Shown piece by piece: positions 27,753 through 36,743 of a stretch of DNA of 64,000 nt. Numbering within the stretch: the stretch's first letter is position 1; the number at the start of each line of letters is the position of its first letter. Location of the stretch: contig NZ_PYWX01000029.1 of the NCBI RefSeq assembly GCF_003031675.1, positions 62,001 through 126,000 of the forward strand, read 5' to 3'. The notes beneath the pieces are model-generated. The model did not search any database, had not been told where the DNA came from, and saw only the letters and a list, made by a program, of their open reading frames with translations. The DNA comes from Pseudomonas palleroniana. GTDB lineage: Bacteria; Pseudomonadota; Gammaproteobacteria; Pseudomonadales; Pseudomonadaceae. A program made the translations under genes and the position numbers.

Positions 27753-28028
27753 TTACGGGTTGACGCTGTCTTTGAGCGACTTGCCCGGCTTGAACGCAAC
27801 GGTGTTGCTCGCCTTGATTTTCACCGGCTCGCCGGTCTGTGGATTTTTGCCGGTGCGGGCGCCGCGGTGGCGTTGCAGGAAGGTGCCGAAACCCACCAGG
27901 GTGACGCTGTCCTTGCGGTGCAGGGCGCCGGTGATTTCTTCGAGAACGGCGTTGAGGACGCGGTTGGCCTGTTCTTTGGTGAGATCCGCTTTTTCAGCGA
28001 TGGCGGCTGCGAGTTCTGGTTTACGCAT
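27753..28028 (-). CDS. hupB: DNA-binding protein HU, beta-type
   Basis: 91 residues, the HU length. It opens MRKPELAAAIAEKADLTKEQANRVL and carries the DNA-contacting arm with GFGTFLQRHRGARTGKNPQTGEPV (split: GFGTFLQRHRGARTG then NPQTGEPV). HU is an abundant nucleoid protein that bends DNA. The N-terminal sequence is divergent from canonical HupB, so this is one of the additional HU paralogues of Pseudomonas; the beta label is tentative. It is a single gene ending at the bidirectional terminator. Confidence 0.9.
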   Translation of the reverse strand: MRKPELAAAIAEKADLTKEQANRVLNAVLEEITGALHRKDSVTLVGFGTFLQRHRGARTGKNPQTGEPVKIKASNTVAFKPGKSLKDSVNP

Positions 28029-28219
28029 ATGTGAAGCCTCTTTGACGGTTTTTTGTTGTTATGTCCGTGCTGCTCTCTTACGGAGCAGCGCCCAAGGCGC
28101 CGCAGGCTCTACTCTGCGGCAGACGGGAGTGAGGATGGCATGCCCTCGCACGCTCCGCCAGCCTCGCGACGACCTTTCTGAGGGTAGGAACGTGCTGATT
28201 CCGACAGAACGACCGCTAT
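28029..28219. other. Intergenic region between hupB and the rubredoxin reductase gene
   Basis: The 191 bp should contain the hupB promoter (leftward) and the 3' end of the rubredoxin reductase transcript. I see no convincing hairpin with a T-run and no coding region here. Confidence 0.4.
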
Positions 28220-29368
28220 TTACGCCAACAACGGCGGAAGCTCTTTATTGAGGGCCAGTTTTTCCATGACGGCGCTGCCGGTCAGCGCGTAACCCAGCAG
28301 GCGGCCGTCGGCGTCGCGGCACAATGCCTTGATGTCGGCACCCTGGCCTTCAACGTTCCACACGCCTTCCGTGCCCCTTGGCGGAGGTGACACCACCAAC
28401 GGACAGATCGGGGTTTTCACGGTGATCGGCATCGGCCCGTAGCTGACAGCGGTGGCGTTACCGGCCAGGGTCTGGGCCAGGGCGCGGGCGCAACTCATCA
28501 ACGGCATCACGTACAGCAGGTTCAGCCCATCGACCTCGGCGCAGTCGCCCAGGGCGTAGATGTTGGCGTGAGAGGTCTTGAGATAGCGATCGACCATGAT
28601 CCCGCGGTTGGTCTGCAAGCCGGCGGCGGCGGCCAGGTCGACACGCGGGCGCAGGCCGACGGCCGAAACCACCAGGTCGCAGTGGACCACTTCCCCATCC
28701 GACAGATGGGCCTGCAGGCCATCTGCCGTGCGCTGCAAGCGGTTGAGCACCGGGCCCAGGTGGAAGCGTGCGCCGAGGCCTTCCAGCCCAGCCTGCACCG
28801 CTGCGGCCGCCGCCGGGTGCAACAGGGTCGGCATGACTTGTTCACACGGCGCCACCAGGTCGATTTCATAGCCGCCGAGGATCAGGTCATTGGCGAATTC
28901 GCAGCCGATCAGACCGGCGCCCAACAGCAACACACGGCGCTTGCCGGCGGCTGCGGCGCGAAAGCGTGCGTAGTCTTCCAGGTCGTTGATTGGGAAAATC
29001 AGCTCAGCCGCATCGCCTTCTACCGGCACCCGCACCGTCTCTGCGCCCCAGGCCAGGATCAAGTCGCGATAGGCCACCGCTTCCTCGCCGATCCACAGGC
29101 GCCGGTGGCCCGGATCGATGCCGCTGACGCGGGTGTGGGTACGCACCTCGGCCTTGAGTTGCTCGGCCATGGCGCCGGGTTCAGCCATGCTCAGGCCATC
29201 GGCTTCCTTGTTCTTGCCAAAGCCGGTGGAGAGCATGGGCTTGGAGTAGGAGCGCCCGTCATCCGCGGTGATCAGCAGCAATGGGGTCTCGCTGTCGAGC
29301 TTGCGAAACTCCCGGGCCACGTTGTAACCGGCCAATCCTGTGCCGATGATCACGACAGGTGCGTTCAT
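28220..29368 (-). CDS. rubB: Rubredoxin-NAD(+) reductase
   Basis: 382 residues. The FAD-binding GTGLAG (9-14) lies at the N terminus and the NAD-binding GAGLIG about 150 residues in; a conserved LGDCAEVDG near 275-283 completes the FAD site. This flavoprotein passes electrons from NADH to rubredoxin. It lies 37 nt after the rubredoxin gene, so the pair forms a rubA-rubB operon. In Pseudomonas this electron pair can feed alkane hydroxylases or serve oxidative-stress detoxification; no hydroxylase gene is in the window. Confidence 0.95.
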   Translation of the reverse strand: MNAPVVIIGTGLAGYNVAREFRKLDSETPLLLITADDGRSYSKPMLSTGFGKNKEADGLSMAEPGAMAEQLKAEVRTHTRVSGIDPGHRRLWIGEEAVAYRDLILAWGAETVRVPVEGDAAELIFPINDLEDYARFRAAAAGKRRVLLLGAGLIGCEFANDLILGGYEIDLVAPCEQVMPTLLHPAAAAAVQAGLEGLGARFHLGPVLNRLQRTADGLQAHLSDGEVVHCDLVVSAVGLRPRVDLAAAAGLQTNRGIMVDRYLKTSHANIYALGDCAEVDGLNLLYVMPLMSCARALAQTLAGNATAVSYGPMPITVKTPICPLVVSPPPRGTEGVWNVEGQGADIKALCRDADGRLLGYALTGSAVMEKLALNKELPPLLA

Positions 29369-29405
29369 TCCCTTCTCCTTGCAGTAGGTTTCTTGAAACT
29401 GAGAA

Positions 29406-29573
29406 TTAACCGATCTCGATCATTTCGAAATCCATTTTGCCTACGCCACAGTCCGGGCACAGCCAGTCTTCCGGGACATCTTCCCAACGGGTACCCGGCA
29501 CAATTCCGTCATCCGGCCAGCCGTCTTTTTCATCATAAATCAGGCCGCAAACTATACATTGCCACTTCTTCAT
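29406..29573 (-). CDS. rubA: Rubredoxin
   Basis: 55 residues from MKKWQ. Two cysteine pairs, C6-x2-C9 and C39-x2-C42, hold the single iron; [20 protein letters not shown] between them is highly conserved ([12 protein letters not shown] seen). A longer reading adds a non-conserved N terminus and was rejected. It carries single electrons from the adjacent reductase to acceptors. Confidence 0.97.
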   Translation of the reverse strand: MKKWQCIVCGLIYDEKDGWPDDGIVPGTRWEDVPEDWLCPDCGVGKMDFEMIEIG

Positions 29574-29768
29574 CACTTGCTTCCTCAGGGTCCAGGCATC
29601 TTGGCCGACGGTCGATAGACCCACGTTGCCGTGCGGCTCAGGGCGTTTTGTACTGATCGGGGCCGGCAGATGCAAGCATGATCGACGCATGGGGCCGGTT
29701 CACCCCGGCAAAAGTGCAGGACGCCATGGTAAGCTCGCCGCCTCTTTTGCTGCCAATACTGACCCACC
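29574..29768. promoter_or_regulatory. Divergent promoter region rubA / ubiC
   Basis: This 195-bp gap lies between the leftward rubA and the rightward ubiC, so it must drive both. No promoter hexamers stood out on either strand by eye. Confidence 0.4.
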
Positions 29769-30332
29769 GTGCCGCACTCAATCGCCCCTTCCGATGCTTG
29801 CCAATGGCTGCCCCAGAGCCTTCTGAGCCCAGTGCCCGCGCCCCTGACCCTCAACTGGCTGTTCAATGAAGATTCGCTGACGCGGCGGCTGACGCGGCTG
29901 TCCGACGACGGTTTCAGCGTGACGCCGTTGTTCGAGGGCTGGCAGCCATTGCGTGATGATGAATGTGTGGCGCTGGGCTTGCCGGCCGCTACTGTCGGCT
30001 GGGTGCGCGAGGTGTATCTGCGCGGTCATGGTCAGCCGTGGGTGTTCGCCCGTAGCGTGGCGGCGCGCAGTGCCCTGCAAGGCGACGGCCTGCATATGGA
30101 TGAGCTGGGCAGCCGCTCGCTGGGGGAATTACTGTTCTGCGACCACGCTTTCGTCCGCCAGGCCATTGAGGTGTGCCACTACCCCAGCCAGTGGCTGCCG
30201 ACTGCGGATCAGGCCGATGGCCTTTGGGGCCGCCGCTCGCGCTTCGATCGCGGACCATTGAGCGTGCTGGTCGCGGAAGTCTTCCTGCCCAGCTTCTGGC
30301 ATGCGTTGCATGACCATCCGGAGAACTGCTGA
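29769..30332 (+). CDS. ubiC: Chorismate pyruvate-lyase UbiC
   Basis: 187 residues from a GTG start. Conserved features include the [12 protein letters not shown] segment, [16 protein letters not shown] and a later LGELLF, all typical of UbiC. It converts chorismate to 4-hydroxybenzoate plus pyruvate, the first committed step of ubiquinone synthesis. Its TGA shares one base with the ubiA ATG (TGATG), so the two are translationally coupled. Confidence 0.96.
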   Translation: MPHSIAPSDACQWLPQSLLSPVPAPLTLNWLFNEDSLTRRLTRLSDDGFSVTPLFEGWQPLRDDECVALGLPAATVGWVREVYLRGHGQPWVFARSVAARSALQGDGLHMDELGSRSLGELLFCDHAFVRQAIEVCHYPSQWLPTADQADGLWGRRSRFDRGPLSVLVAEVFLPSFWHALHDHPENC

Positions 30333-31222
30333 TGTACCAACGTCTGCTCAAATCCTTGAACCACCTGAACCCCAGGGCCTGGGATTTCATTCAGTTGACC
30401 CGCATGGACAAGCCCATCGGCATTTACCTGCTGCTGTGGCCGACGCTGTGGGCATTGTGGATCGCCGGCAAGGGCTCGCCGTCCCTGGCCAACATCGTGA
30501 TTTTTGTGCTTGGCGTGACCCTGACTCGCGCTGCCGGTTGCGTCATCAATGACTGGGCGGACCGCAAGGTCGACGGCCATGTGAAGCGCACCGCGCAACG
30601 TCCGTTGGCCAGCGGCAAGATCCGGTCAAAAGAGGCCCTGGTGTTCTTTGCGGTCCTGATGCTGATCAGCTTCCTGCTGGTGCTGCTGACCAACGCTACA
30701 ACCATCTGGTTGTCGCTGGGCGGCCTGGCACTGGCGGTCAGCTATCCGTTCATGAAGCGCTACACCTATTACCCGCAAGTGGTGCTGGGCGCGGCGTTTT
30801 CCTGGGGTATGCCGATGGCGTTCACCGCCGAGACCGGCCACCTGCCCGCCACTGCATGGCTGCTGTACATCGCCAACCTGCTGTGGACGGTGGGTTACGA
30901 CACTTATTACGCCATGACCGACCGCGACGACGACTTGAAGATCGGTGTGAAGTCCACGGCCATCCTGTTTGGCGATGCCGACCGCGTGATCATCCTCACA
31001 TTGCAGGGCCTGTCGCTGGCTTGCCTGTTGCTGGCAGGCGCCAGGTTCGAGTTGGGGGGCTGGTTCCATCTGGGCTTGCTGGCGGCGGCGGGCTGTTTTG
31101 CGTGGGAGTTCTGGTACACCCGGGACAGGGACCGGATGAAGTGCTTCAAGGCGTTCCTGCACAACCACTGGGCCGGGTTGGCGATATTTGTCGGGATTGT
31201 GGCCGACTATGCGTTTCGATGA
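30332..31222 (+). CDS. ubiA: 4-hydroxybenzoate octaprenyl/polyprenyltransferase UbiA
   Basis: 296 residues with about eight or nine membrane segments. The two aspartate-rich motifs that bind the Mg-prenyl diphosphate are present: NDWADRKVD (about 73-81) and DRDDDLKIG (about 196-204). It attaches the polyprenyl tail to 4-hydroxybenzoate at the inner membrane. It is cotranscribed with ubiC and followed directly by a palindromic REP pair that may terminate the transcript. Confidence 0.97.
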   Translation: MYQRLLKSLNHLNPRAWDFIQLTRMDKPIGIYLLLWPTLWALWIAGKGSPSLANIVIFVLGVTLTRAAGCVINDWADRKVDGHVKRTAQRPLASGKIRSKEALVFFAVLMLISFLLVLLTNATTIWLSLGGLALAVSYPFMKRYTYYPQVVLGAAFSWGMPMAFTAETGHLPATAWLLYIANLLWTVGYDTYYAMTDRDDDLKIGVKSTAILFGDADRVIILTLQGLSLACLLLAGARFELGGWFHLGLLAAAGCFAWEFWYTRDRDRMKCFKAFLHNHWAGLAIFVGIVADYAFR

Positions 31223-31224
31223 CG

Positions 31225-31293
31225 CCTTCGCGAGCAAGCCCACTCCCCCACTTGGAATGCGTTCAAATGTGGGAGCGGGCTTGCTCGCGAAGG
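31225..31293. repeat. REPIN between convergent ubiA and the small secreted-protein gene
   Basis: CCTTCGCGAGCAAGCCC (from 31225) and GGGCTTGCTCGCGAAGG (to 31293) are perfect 17-bp inverted arms. This GCTTGCTCGCGA core is a different REP class from the GCTTGCTCCCGA elements elsewhere in the window. Its place between convergent genes suggests a terminator-like role. Confidence 0.85.
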
Positions 31294-31312
31294 TCTCAGA
31301 AGCACCGCTTGA

Positions 31313-31690
31313 TCAGGGCTTGATCACGTGCCATGCCCCACCCTTGCCATCACCGGTCTTGTCACCGGCCTTGTGGTCATCCTTGTAGGTGTAGACCGGC
31401 TTGCCTTTGTAGGCCCACTGGCTGGAATTGTCGTCGCGGGTAATAACAGTCCAGTCTCCCATCGACTTGTCGGTGGACTCCGCCTTCAACGGCGGCCAAT
31501 TGGTCGCGCACTGGTCCTTGCACACTGACTTGCCGTCAGCGTCCTTGTCGAAGGTGTAGAGGGTCATGCCCTTGTGGTCGACCAGCATGCCGTCTTTAGT
31601 CATCGCCGGCTCCGCCGCAAATGCCAGAGTCGGCAACGTCAACGCCGCCGTGACCAGCAGGGCCTTCCAGGAAAACGTACTTTGAGTCAT
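31313..31690 (-). CDS. Secreted protein of the COG4315 family
   Basis: 125 residues from MTQSTFSW. A cleavable signal peptide ends AFA-AEP near residue 25. The mature protein has LYTFDKD and VYTYKDD, the Yx(F/W/Y)xxD motif repeated in this family, plus C-x3-C (CKDQC). The biochemical role is unknown. Note the divergence from phoB: the 153-bp gap contains a candidate Pho box oriented toward phoB. A start further upstream adds residues without similarity to a signal peptide and was rejected. Confidence 0.8.
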   Translation of the reverse strand: MTQSTFSWKALLVTAALTLPTLAFAAEPAMTKDGMLVDHKGMTLYTFDKDADGKSVCKDQCATNWPPLKAESTDKSMGDWTVITRDDNSSQWAYKGKPVYTYKDDHKAGDKTGDGKGGAWHVIKP

Positions 31691-31772
31691 CGGAACCTTC
31701 CTTTTGTGGTTGTCAGGATTCGGCCCCAAAGCGTAGCCCAGAGCGACGCAAATTGCCCAAGCGACTAAATTA

Positions 31773-31801
31773 CTGTCACACGACTGCAATAATTCCGTTA
31801 T
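31773..31801 (+). promoter_or_regulatory. Candidate Pho box upstream of phoB
   Basis: Three 7-mers at 11-bp periodicity resemble the PhoB half-site CTGTCAT: CTGTCAC (31773, 6/7), CTGCAAT (31784, 5/7) and CCGTTAT (31795, 5/7). A possible -10, TATCTA at 31799-31804, lies 8 bp after the second unit. Autoregulation of phoBR by PhoB is established in related bacteria. Confidence 0.65.
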
Positions 31802-31843
31802 CTAATGCGGCGCAAGACAGTTAAATGACAAGAGGATTTAGGC

Positions 31844-32533
31844 ATGGTTGGCAGGAGCATTCTGATCGTCGACGACGAAGCGCCCATCCGCGAGATGATC
31901 GCCGTTGCGTTGGAAATGGCCGGCTATGACTGTCTGGAGGCGGAAAATTCCCAGCAGGCCCATGCCATCATCGTCGACCGCAAGCCGGACCTGATCCTGC
32001 TGGACTGGATGCTGCCCGGCACCTCCGGCATCGAGCTGGCCCGCCGCCTCAAGCGGGATGAACTGACCGGGGATATCCCGATCATCATGCTCACCGCCAA
32101 GGGCGAAGAAGACAACAAGATCCAGGGCCTGGAAGTAGGCGCTGATGACTACATCACCAAACCCTTTTCCCCACGGGAACTGGTCGCGCGCCTGAAGGCC
32201 GTACTGCGCCGAGCCGGCCCGACCGATGGCGAAGCCCCGATTGAAGTCGGCGGCCTGCTGCTGGACCCGATCAGCCACCGCGTGACCATTGACGGCAAGC
32301 CTGCCGAAATGGGCCCGACCGAGTACCGCCTGCTGCAGTTTTTCATGACCCACCAGGAACGCGCCTACACCCGTGGGCAATTGCTGGACCAGGTATGGGG
32401 CGGCAATGTGTATGTGGAAGAACGTACCGTCGACGTGCATATCCGCCGCCTGCGCAAAGCCTTGGGCGATGCCTACGAGAATCTGGTACAAACCGTGCGC
32501 GGCACTGGCTACCGGTTTTCCACCAAAGGTTGA
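31844..32533 (+). CDS. phoB: Phosphate regulon response regulator PhoB
   Basis: 229 residues, OmpR/PhoB family. The receiver has the acidic pocket DDE (10-12), phospho-acceptor D54 in LLDWMLPG, and the conserved lysine in ITKPF. The C-terminal winged helix contains [15 protein letters not shown], the recognition-helix region typical of PhoB. Under phosphate limitation it activates pst and other Pho genes through 11-bp-repeat boxes such as those proposed here. AGAGG precedes the start. phoR follows after 44 nt. Confidence 0.98.
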   Translation: MVGRSILIVDDEAPIREMIAVALEMAGYDCLEAENSQQAHAIIVDRKPDLILLDWMLPGTSGIELARRLKRDELTGDIPIIMLTAKGEEDNKIQGLEVGADDYITKPFSPRELVARLKAVLRRAGPTDGEAPIEVGGLLLDPISHRVTIDGKPAEMGPTEYRLLQFFMTHQERAYTRGQLLDQVWGGNVYVEERTVDVHIRRLRKALGDAYENLVQTVRGTGYRFSTKG

Positions 32534-32577
32534 GCCGCGCCGAATTTCCTGAACAGCTGACAAGGACGCATGTTTAA

Positions 32578-33900
32578 GTGAACCAGAACTGGCATGGCAC
32601 CCTGATCCGCCACATGCTTTTGCTGATCACCGGCTGCCTGCTGGTAGGCCTGATCAGCGGCTATTACGGCTGGAGCCTGGCCGTCGGCCTGGCCTTGTAC
32701 CTGGGCTGGACCCTCAAACAACTGCTACGCCTGCATGAATGGCTGCGCCAACACAAACCTGATGAAGCACCACCCGACGGCTATGGCCTGTGGGGCGAGG
32801 TGTTCGACAGCATCTACCACCTGCAACGCCGCGACCAACGGGTCCGTGGGCGCCTGCAAGCGGTGATCGACCGGGTGCAGGAATCCACCGCCGCGCTCAA
32901 GGACGCGGTGATCATGCTCGACAGCGATGGCAACCTGGAGTGGTGGAACCGCGCCGCCGAGACCCTGCTGGGCCTCAAGACGCCTCAGGACAGCGGCCAG
33001 CCGGTGACCAACCTGGTGCGTCATCCACGCTTCAAGGAGTACTTTGAGCAGGACAATTACGAAGAAGCCCTGGAAATCCCCTCGCCCACCAATGATCGCG
33101 TACGCATCCAGCTGTACTTGACCCGCTACGGCAACAACGAACACTTGATGCTGGTGCGCGACGTGACACGCATCCACCAGCTGGAACAGATGCGCAAAGA
33201 CTTCGTCGCCAACGTTTCCCATGAGCTGCGCACGCCGTTGACGGTGATCTGCGGTTATCTGGAGACGTTGCTGGACAATGTCGACGAGATCAACCCACGC
33301 TGGAACCGTGCCCTGCAGCAGATGCAGCAGCAAGGCTCACGCATGCAGACCCTGCTCAACGACCTGCTGTTGCTGGCCAAGCTTGAGGCAACCGATTATC
33401 CGTCGGACAACCACCCGGTAACCGTGCAAAGCCTGCTCAAGACCATCAAGAATGATGCCCAGGCCCTGTCCGGCGAGCGCGGCCAGCAAATCACCCTGGA
33501 AGCCGACCCGCTGGTGCTGCTCAAAGGCAGCGAAGGCGAATTGCGCAGTGCGTTCTCCAACCTGGTGTTCAACGCCGTCAAGTACACCCAGGACGGAGGC
33601 AATATCCGTATTCGCTGGTGGGCCGACGAACACGGCGCACATTTGAGCGTGCAGGACTCCGGCATCGGCATCGACGCCAAGCATCTGCCGCGCCTGACCG
33701 AACGTTTCTACCGTGTCGACTCCAGCCGCAACTCCAACACGGGCGGCACCGGGCTGGGCCTGGCGATCGTCAAACATGTGCTGCTGCGCCACCGCGCACG
33801 ACTGGAAATCAGCAGTGTGCTGGGGCATGGCAGCACCTTCACCTGCCACTTCCCGCCAGCGCAGGTGACCCACTCGCGGCTCGTCGGAAATGACGAATAA
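32578..33900 (+). CDS. phoR: Phosphate regulon sensor histidine kinase PhoR
   Basis: 440 residues from a GTG. Two N-terminal membrane helices (about 12-30 and 32-46) have no large periplasmic loop, as in other PhoR proteins. A PAS domain (about 100-195) precedes the H-box NVSHELRTPL with H215, and the ATP-binding domain shows N (NLVFNAVKY), G1 (DSGIGI) and G2 (GTGLGLAIV) boxes. It phosphorylates PhoB when the Pst-PhoU complex signals low phosphate. Confidence 0.97.
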   Translation: MNQNWHGTLIRHMLLLITGCLLVGLISGYYGWSLAVGLALYLGWTLKQLLRLHEWLRQHKPDEAPPDGYGLWGEVFDSIYHLQRRDQRVRGRLQAVIDRVQESTAALKDAVIMLDSDGNLEWWNRAAETLLGLKTPQDSGQPVTNLVRHPRFKEYFEQDNYEEALEIPSPTNDRVRIQLYLTRYGNNEHLMLVRDVTRIHQLEQMRKDFVANVSHELRTPLTVICGYLETLLDNVDEINPRWNRALQQMQQQGSRMQTLLNDLLLLAKLEATDYPSDNHPVTVQSLLKTIKNDAQALSGERGQQITLEADPLVLLKGSEGELRSAFSNLVFNAVKYTQDGGNIRIRWWADEHGAHLSVQDSGIGIDAKHLPRLTERFYRVDSSRNSNTGGTGLGLAIVKHVLLRHRARLEISSVLGHGSTFTCHFPPAQVTHSRLVGNDE

Positions 33901-33923
33901 CTCAAACCCGACACCAATCTCAA

Positions 33924-34012
33924 TGTGAGAGGGGGCTTGCTCCCGATAGCGGTGTATCAGCCTCAGATGTACCGACTGACTCACGGCTATCGGGAGCAAG
34001 CCCCCTCCCACA
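33924..34012. repeat. REPIN downstream of phoR
   Basis: TGTGAGAGGGGGCTTGCTCC and its inverted partner ending AAGCCCCCTCCCACA flank a 45-bp centre with GATAGC and GCTATC arms. It lies between phoR and the next rightward gene and may mark the 3' end of the phoBR transcript. Confidence 0.88.
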
Positions 34013-34170
34013 GTTGCAATTGTGCTGTTTTGAAGGCGCCATTCCAGGCTCCACCCGGCAGTGGGCACTAGGCAAGCGCCCCGCCAGCCGCTACATTGGC
34101 CGACTTGCACGCGCCTTTGCGGCCCACCTGCCACCCCTTATTGAACACACGGAACCTGCAAAACCCCATC

Positions 34171-35511
34171 ATGGACCCTTCCCCTGGTATCACCTTCGCT
34201 ACACTCTTCGCCGACTTCGGCATGATTCTTTTCGCACTGATCCTGGTACTGCTCAACGGCTTCTTCGTTGCGGCGGAGTTTGCCATGGTCAAACTGCGCG
34301 CCACCCGGGTCGAGGCCATCGCCCACCAGAACGGCTGGCGCGGGCAGATCCTGCGCACCGTGCACAGCCAGCTCGACGCTTACCTGTCGGCCTGCCAGCT
34401 GGGTATCACCCTCGCCTCCCTGGGCCTGGGCTGGGTGGGTGAGCCCGCCTTTGCACATATCCTAGAGCCGTTGCTGGAAGCCGTAGGCGTGCAATCGCCA
34501 GAGGTGATCAAGGGCGTATCGTTCTTTGCCGCCTTCTTCGTGATTTCCTACCTGCACATCGTGGTCGGCGAACTGGCCCCCAAATCCTGGGCCATCCGTA
34601 AACCGGAGCTGCTGTCGCTGTGGACGGCGGTGCCGCTGTACCTGTTCTACTGGGCGATGTACCCGGCGATCTACCTGCTCAACGCCAGCGCCAACGCCAT
34701 CCTGCGCATTGCAGGCCAAGGTGAGCCCGGCCCGCATCATGAGCACCATTACAGCCGCGAAGAACTCAAGCTGATCCTGCACTCCAGCCGTGGCCAGGAC
34801 CCGAGCGACCAAGGCATGCGGGTACTGGCCTCCGCCGTGGAAATGGGCGAGCTGGAAGTGGTGGACTGGGCCAACTCCCGGGAAGACATGGTCACCCTGG
34901 ATTTCAATGCCCCGCTCAAGGAAATCCTCGCTTTGTTCCGTCGCCACAAATTCAGCCGCTACCCGGTGTACGACGCGGTGCGCAACGAATTTGTCGGCCT
35001 GCTGCACATCAAGGACCTGCTGCTGGAATTGGCGGCCCTGGACCACATCCCCGAGTCGTTCAACCTGGCCGAACTGACCCGGCCACTGGAGCGTGTGTCG
35101 CGGCATATGCCGCTGTCACAGTTGCTGGAGCAGTTCCGCAAAGGCGCCGCACACTTTGCCCTGGTGGAAGAAGCCGACGGTAAGGTCATCGGCTACCTGA
35201 CCATGGAAGACGTGCTCGAAGTGCTGGTGGGCGATATCCAGGACGAACACCGCAAGGCTGAACGCGGCATTCTCGCCTATCAGCCCGGCAAACTGCTGGT
35301 GCGCGGCGATACCCCGCTGTTCAAGGTGGAACGCCTGCTGGGTGTGGACCTGGACCACATCGAAGCCGAAACCCTGGCCGGCCTGATCTACGACACCCTG
35401 AAACGAGTGCCCGAAGAGGAAGAAGTGCTGGAAGTGGAAGGTTTGCGGATCATCATCAAGAAGATGAAGGGGCCGAAGATCGTATTGGCCAAGGTCCTGC
35501 TGCTGGATTAA
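34171..35511 (+). CDS. HlyC/CorC-family membrane protein (DUF21 plus two CBS domains)
   Basis: 446 residues from ATG 34171. The N-terminal DUF21 domain has about four membrane segments (LILVLLNGFFVAAEFAMVK near 20-38, the conserved NGFF-xxEFA motif; then segments near 95, 130 and 165). It is followed by a CBS pair (about 215-345) and a CorC_HlyC C-terminal domain. Relatives act in Mg2+/Co2+ efflux or metal resistance; the substrate here is not determined. The start has only a weak ribosome-binding site; a TTG at 34096 is less likely because it adds non-hydrophobic sequence. Confidence 0.88.
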   Translation: MDPSPGITFATLFADFGMILFALILVLLNGFFVAAEFAMVKLRATRVEAIAHQNGWRGQILRTVHSQLDAYLSACQLGITLASLGLGWVGEPAFAHILEPLLEAVGVQSPEVIKGVSFFAAFFVISYLHIVVGELAPKSWAIRKPELLSLWTAVPLYLFYWAMYPAIYLLNASANAILRIAGQGEPGPHHEHHYSREELKLILHSSRGQDPSDQGMRVLASAVEMGELEVVDWANSREDMVTLDFNAPLKEILALFRRHKFSRYPVYDAVRNEFVGLLHIKDLLLELAALDHIPESFNLAELTRPLERVSRHMPLSQLLEQFRKGAAHFALVEEADGKVIGYLTMEDVLEVLVGDIQDEHRKAERGILAYQPGKLLVRGDTPLFKVERLLGVDLDHIEAETLAGLIYDTLKRVPEEEEVLEVEGLRIIIKKMKGPKIVLAKVLLLD

Positions 35512-35531
35512 CCCCTGCACACCAGAAACCC

Positions 35532-35665
35532 TGTAGTGAGCGGGCTTGCCCCGCGCTGGGGGGCGCAGCCGCCCCAAACCCGGCAACCGCGTTTTAGCGG
35601 AATCATTGTGATGGCTGGATTAGGGCGGCTTCGCCCCCCAGCGCGGGGCAAGCCCGCTCACTACA
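35532..35665. repeat. Long inverted repeat (REPIN-like) between convergent genes
   Basis: A 34-bp perfect inverted repeat: the left arm (35532-35565) starts TGTAGTGAGCGGGCTTGCC and the right arm (35632-35665) is its exact reverse complement. The match continues inward with one mismatch for about 8 more bases (GCCGCCC/GGGCGGC). The right arm ends 2 bp before the stop codon of the leftward response-regulator gene. This GCTTGCCCCGCGC core is a third REP class in the window. Confidence 0.9.
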
Positions 35666-35666
35666 A

Positions 35667-36575
35667 TCACGCACCCGGGACGAAGTGCTTCTGCGCCGTA
35701 CCCCGTGCGATCAGGCGAGAGATGTAGTCGAGTTTCTGCGCATCCTGGTCGATAAACCGGAAGGTCAGTTGCAGCCAGTCGCTGTCGGGCTTGGGCTCGT
35801 AGGCGACGATAGCGTGCAGGTAGCCGTTCAAGCGGGCGACTTCGGCGTTTTCGCCTTGCTCGAGGTCGAGTACCGCGCTTTCCAGTACCTGAGGCAGGAT
35901 TTCGCCGCGACGCACCACCAGCAGCGCTTCCTTGATGCTCAGCGCCTTGATCACACATTGCTGGCTGCCGCTGGACAGTCGCAGCTGGCCTTGGCCGCGG
36001 TTACCGGTCGGCGCTGCTGACGGCGCCTGTACCGGAGGGCTGTTGAGCAAGCCCTTATTTGGCGCGGGCGCAGCCGCCGCGACAGGGGCTGCGCGCACGG
36101 CCTCAGGCTTGCCACCGGTCAGGGCGCTCAGGGAGTCGTTGCCAAAAGCCGAGTTCACCTTGGTCGGCGCACTGGCGACCAAGGCGTCGAGACGGCCGAC
36201 CTTGTGCAAAGCCTGTTTGACCTTGTTCAACAACTGTTCGTTGGTGAAGGGCTTGCTGACGTAGCCGGAAACGCCTGCCTGGATCGCCTGAACCACGTTC
36301 TCCTTGTCGCCACGGCTGGTCACCATCACGAACGGCATGGCCTTGAGGTGCGCTTGCTCACGGCACCAGGTCAGCAGCTCCAGGCCGGACATCTCGGGCA
36401 TTTCCCAGTCGCACAGCACCAGGTCGAAGCTCTCGCGCATCAGGACGGATTGCGCCTTTTTACCGTTTACCGCGTCTTCGATCTTGATCCCGGGGAAGTA
36501 GTTACGCAGGCACTTCTTTACCAAGTCGCGGATAAACGAGGCGTCGTCCACCACCAATACACTGACTTTACTCAT
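35667..36575 (-). CDS. CheY-like response regulator with degenerate PilZ-like C-terminal domain
   Basis: 302 residues. The N-terminal receiver (1-120) has DD (10-11), phospho-acceptor D56 in LCDWEMP and K in SKPF. A linker rich in alanine and proline (about 135-195) leads to a C-terminal domain ending QKLDYISRLIARG, the usual end of PilZ domains. The RxxxR motif that binds cyclic-di-GMP is not apparent, so nucleotide binding is doubtful. It sits alone between convergent corC-type and phoU genes. The output is unknown. Confidence 0.85.
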   Translation of the reverse strand: MSKVSVLVVDDASFIRDLVKKCLRNYFPGIKIEDAVNGKKAQSVLMRESFDLVLCDWEMPEMSGLELLTWCREQAHLKAMPFVMVTSRGDKENVVQAIQAGVSGYVSKPFTNEQLLNKVKQALHKVGRLDALVASAPTKVNSAFGNDSLSALTGGKPEAVRAAPVAAAAPAPNKGLLNSPPVQAPSAAPTGNRGQGQLRLSSGSQQCVIKALSIKEALLVVRRGEILPQVLESAVLDLEQGENAEVARLNGYLHAIVAYEPKPDSDWLQLTFRFIDQDAQKLDYISRLIARGTAQKHFVPGA

Positions 36576-36702
36576 CGACCCTTCATCCTATAGAAACTTC
36601 GGCACGCAAAACGCCTGACTGATAGCATTTTGCCAAAACTCGCGGGTCACAGAAGGACTTTATTGCTCCTGCTGTGCAAGAAAAATTGTAGCCACAAACA
36701 AA

Positions 36703-36727
36703 AACGCCCGACCAAAGGCCGGGCGTT
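36703..36727 (-). terminator. Rho-independent terminator after phoU
   Basis: AACGCCCG (36703-36710) pairs with CGGGCGTT (36720-36727). On the minus strand the hairpin is followed by TTTTTG, 17 nt after the phoU stop, consistent with ending the pst-phoU transcript. Confidence 0.9.
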
Positions 36728-36743
36728 AATTTCTCGGGCAACC

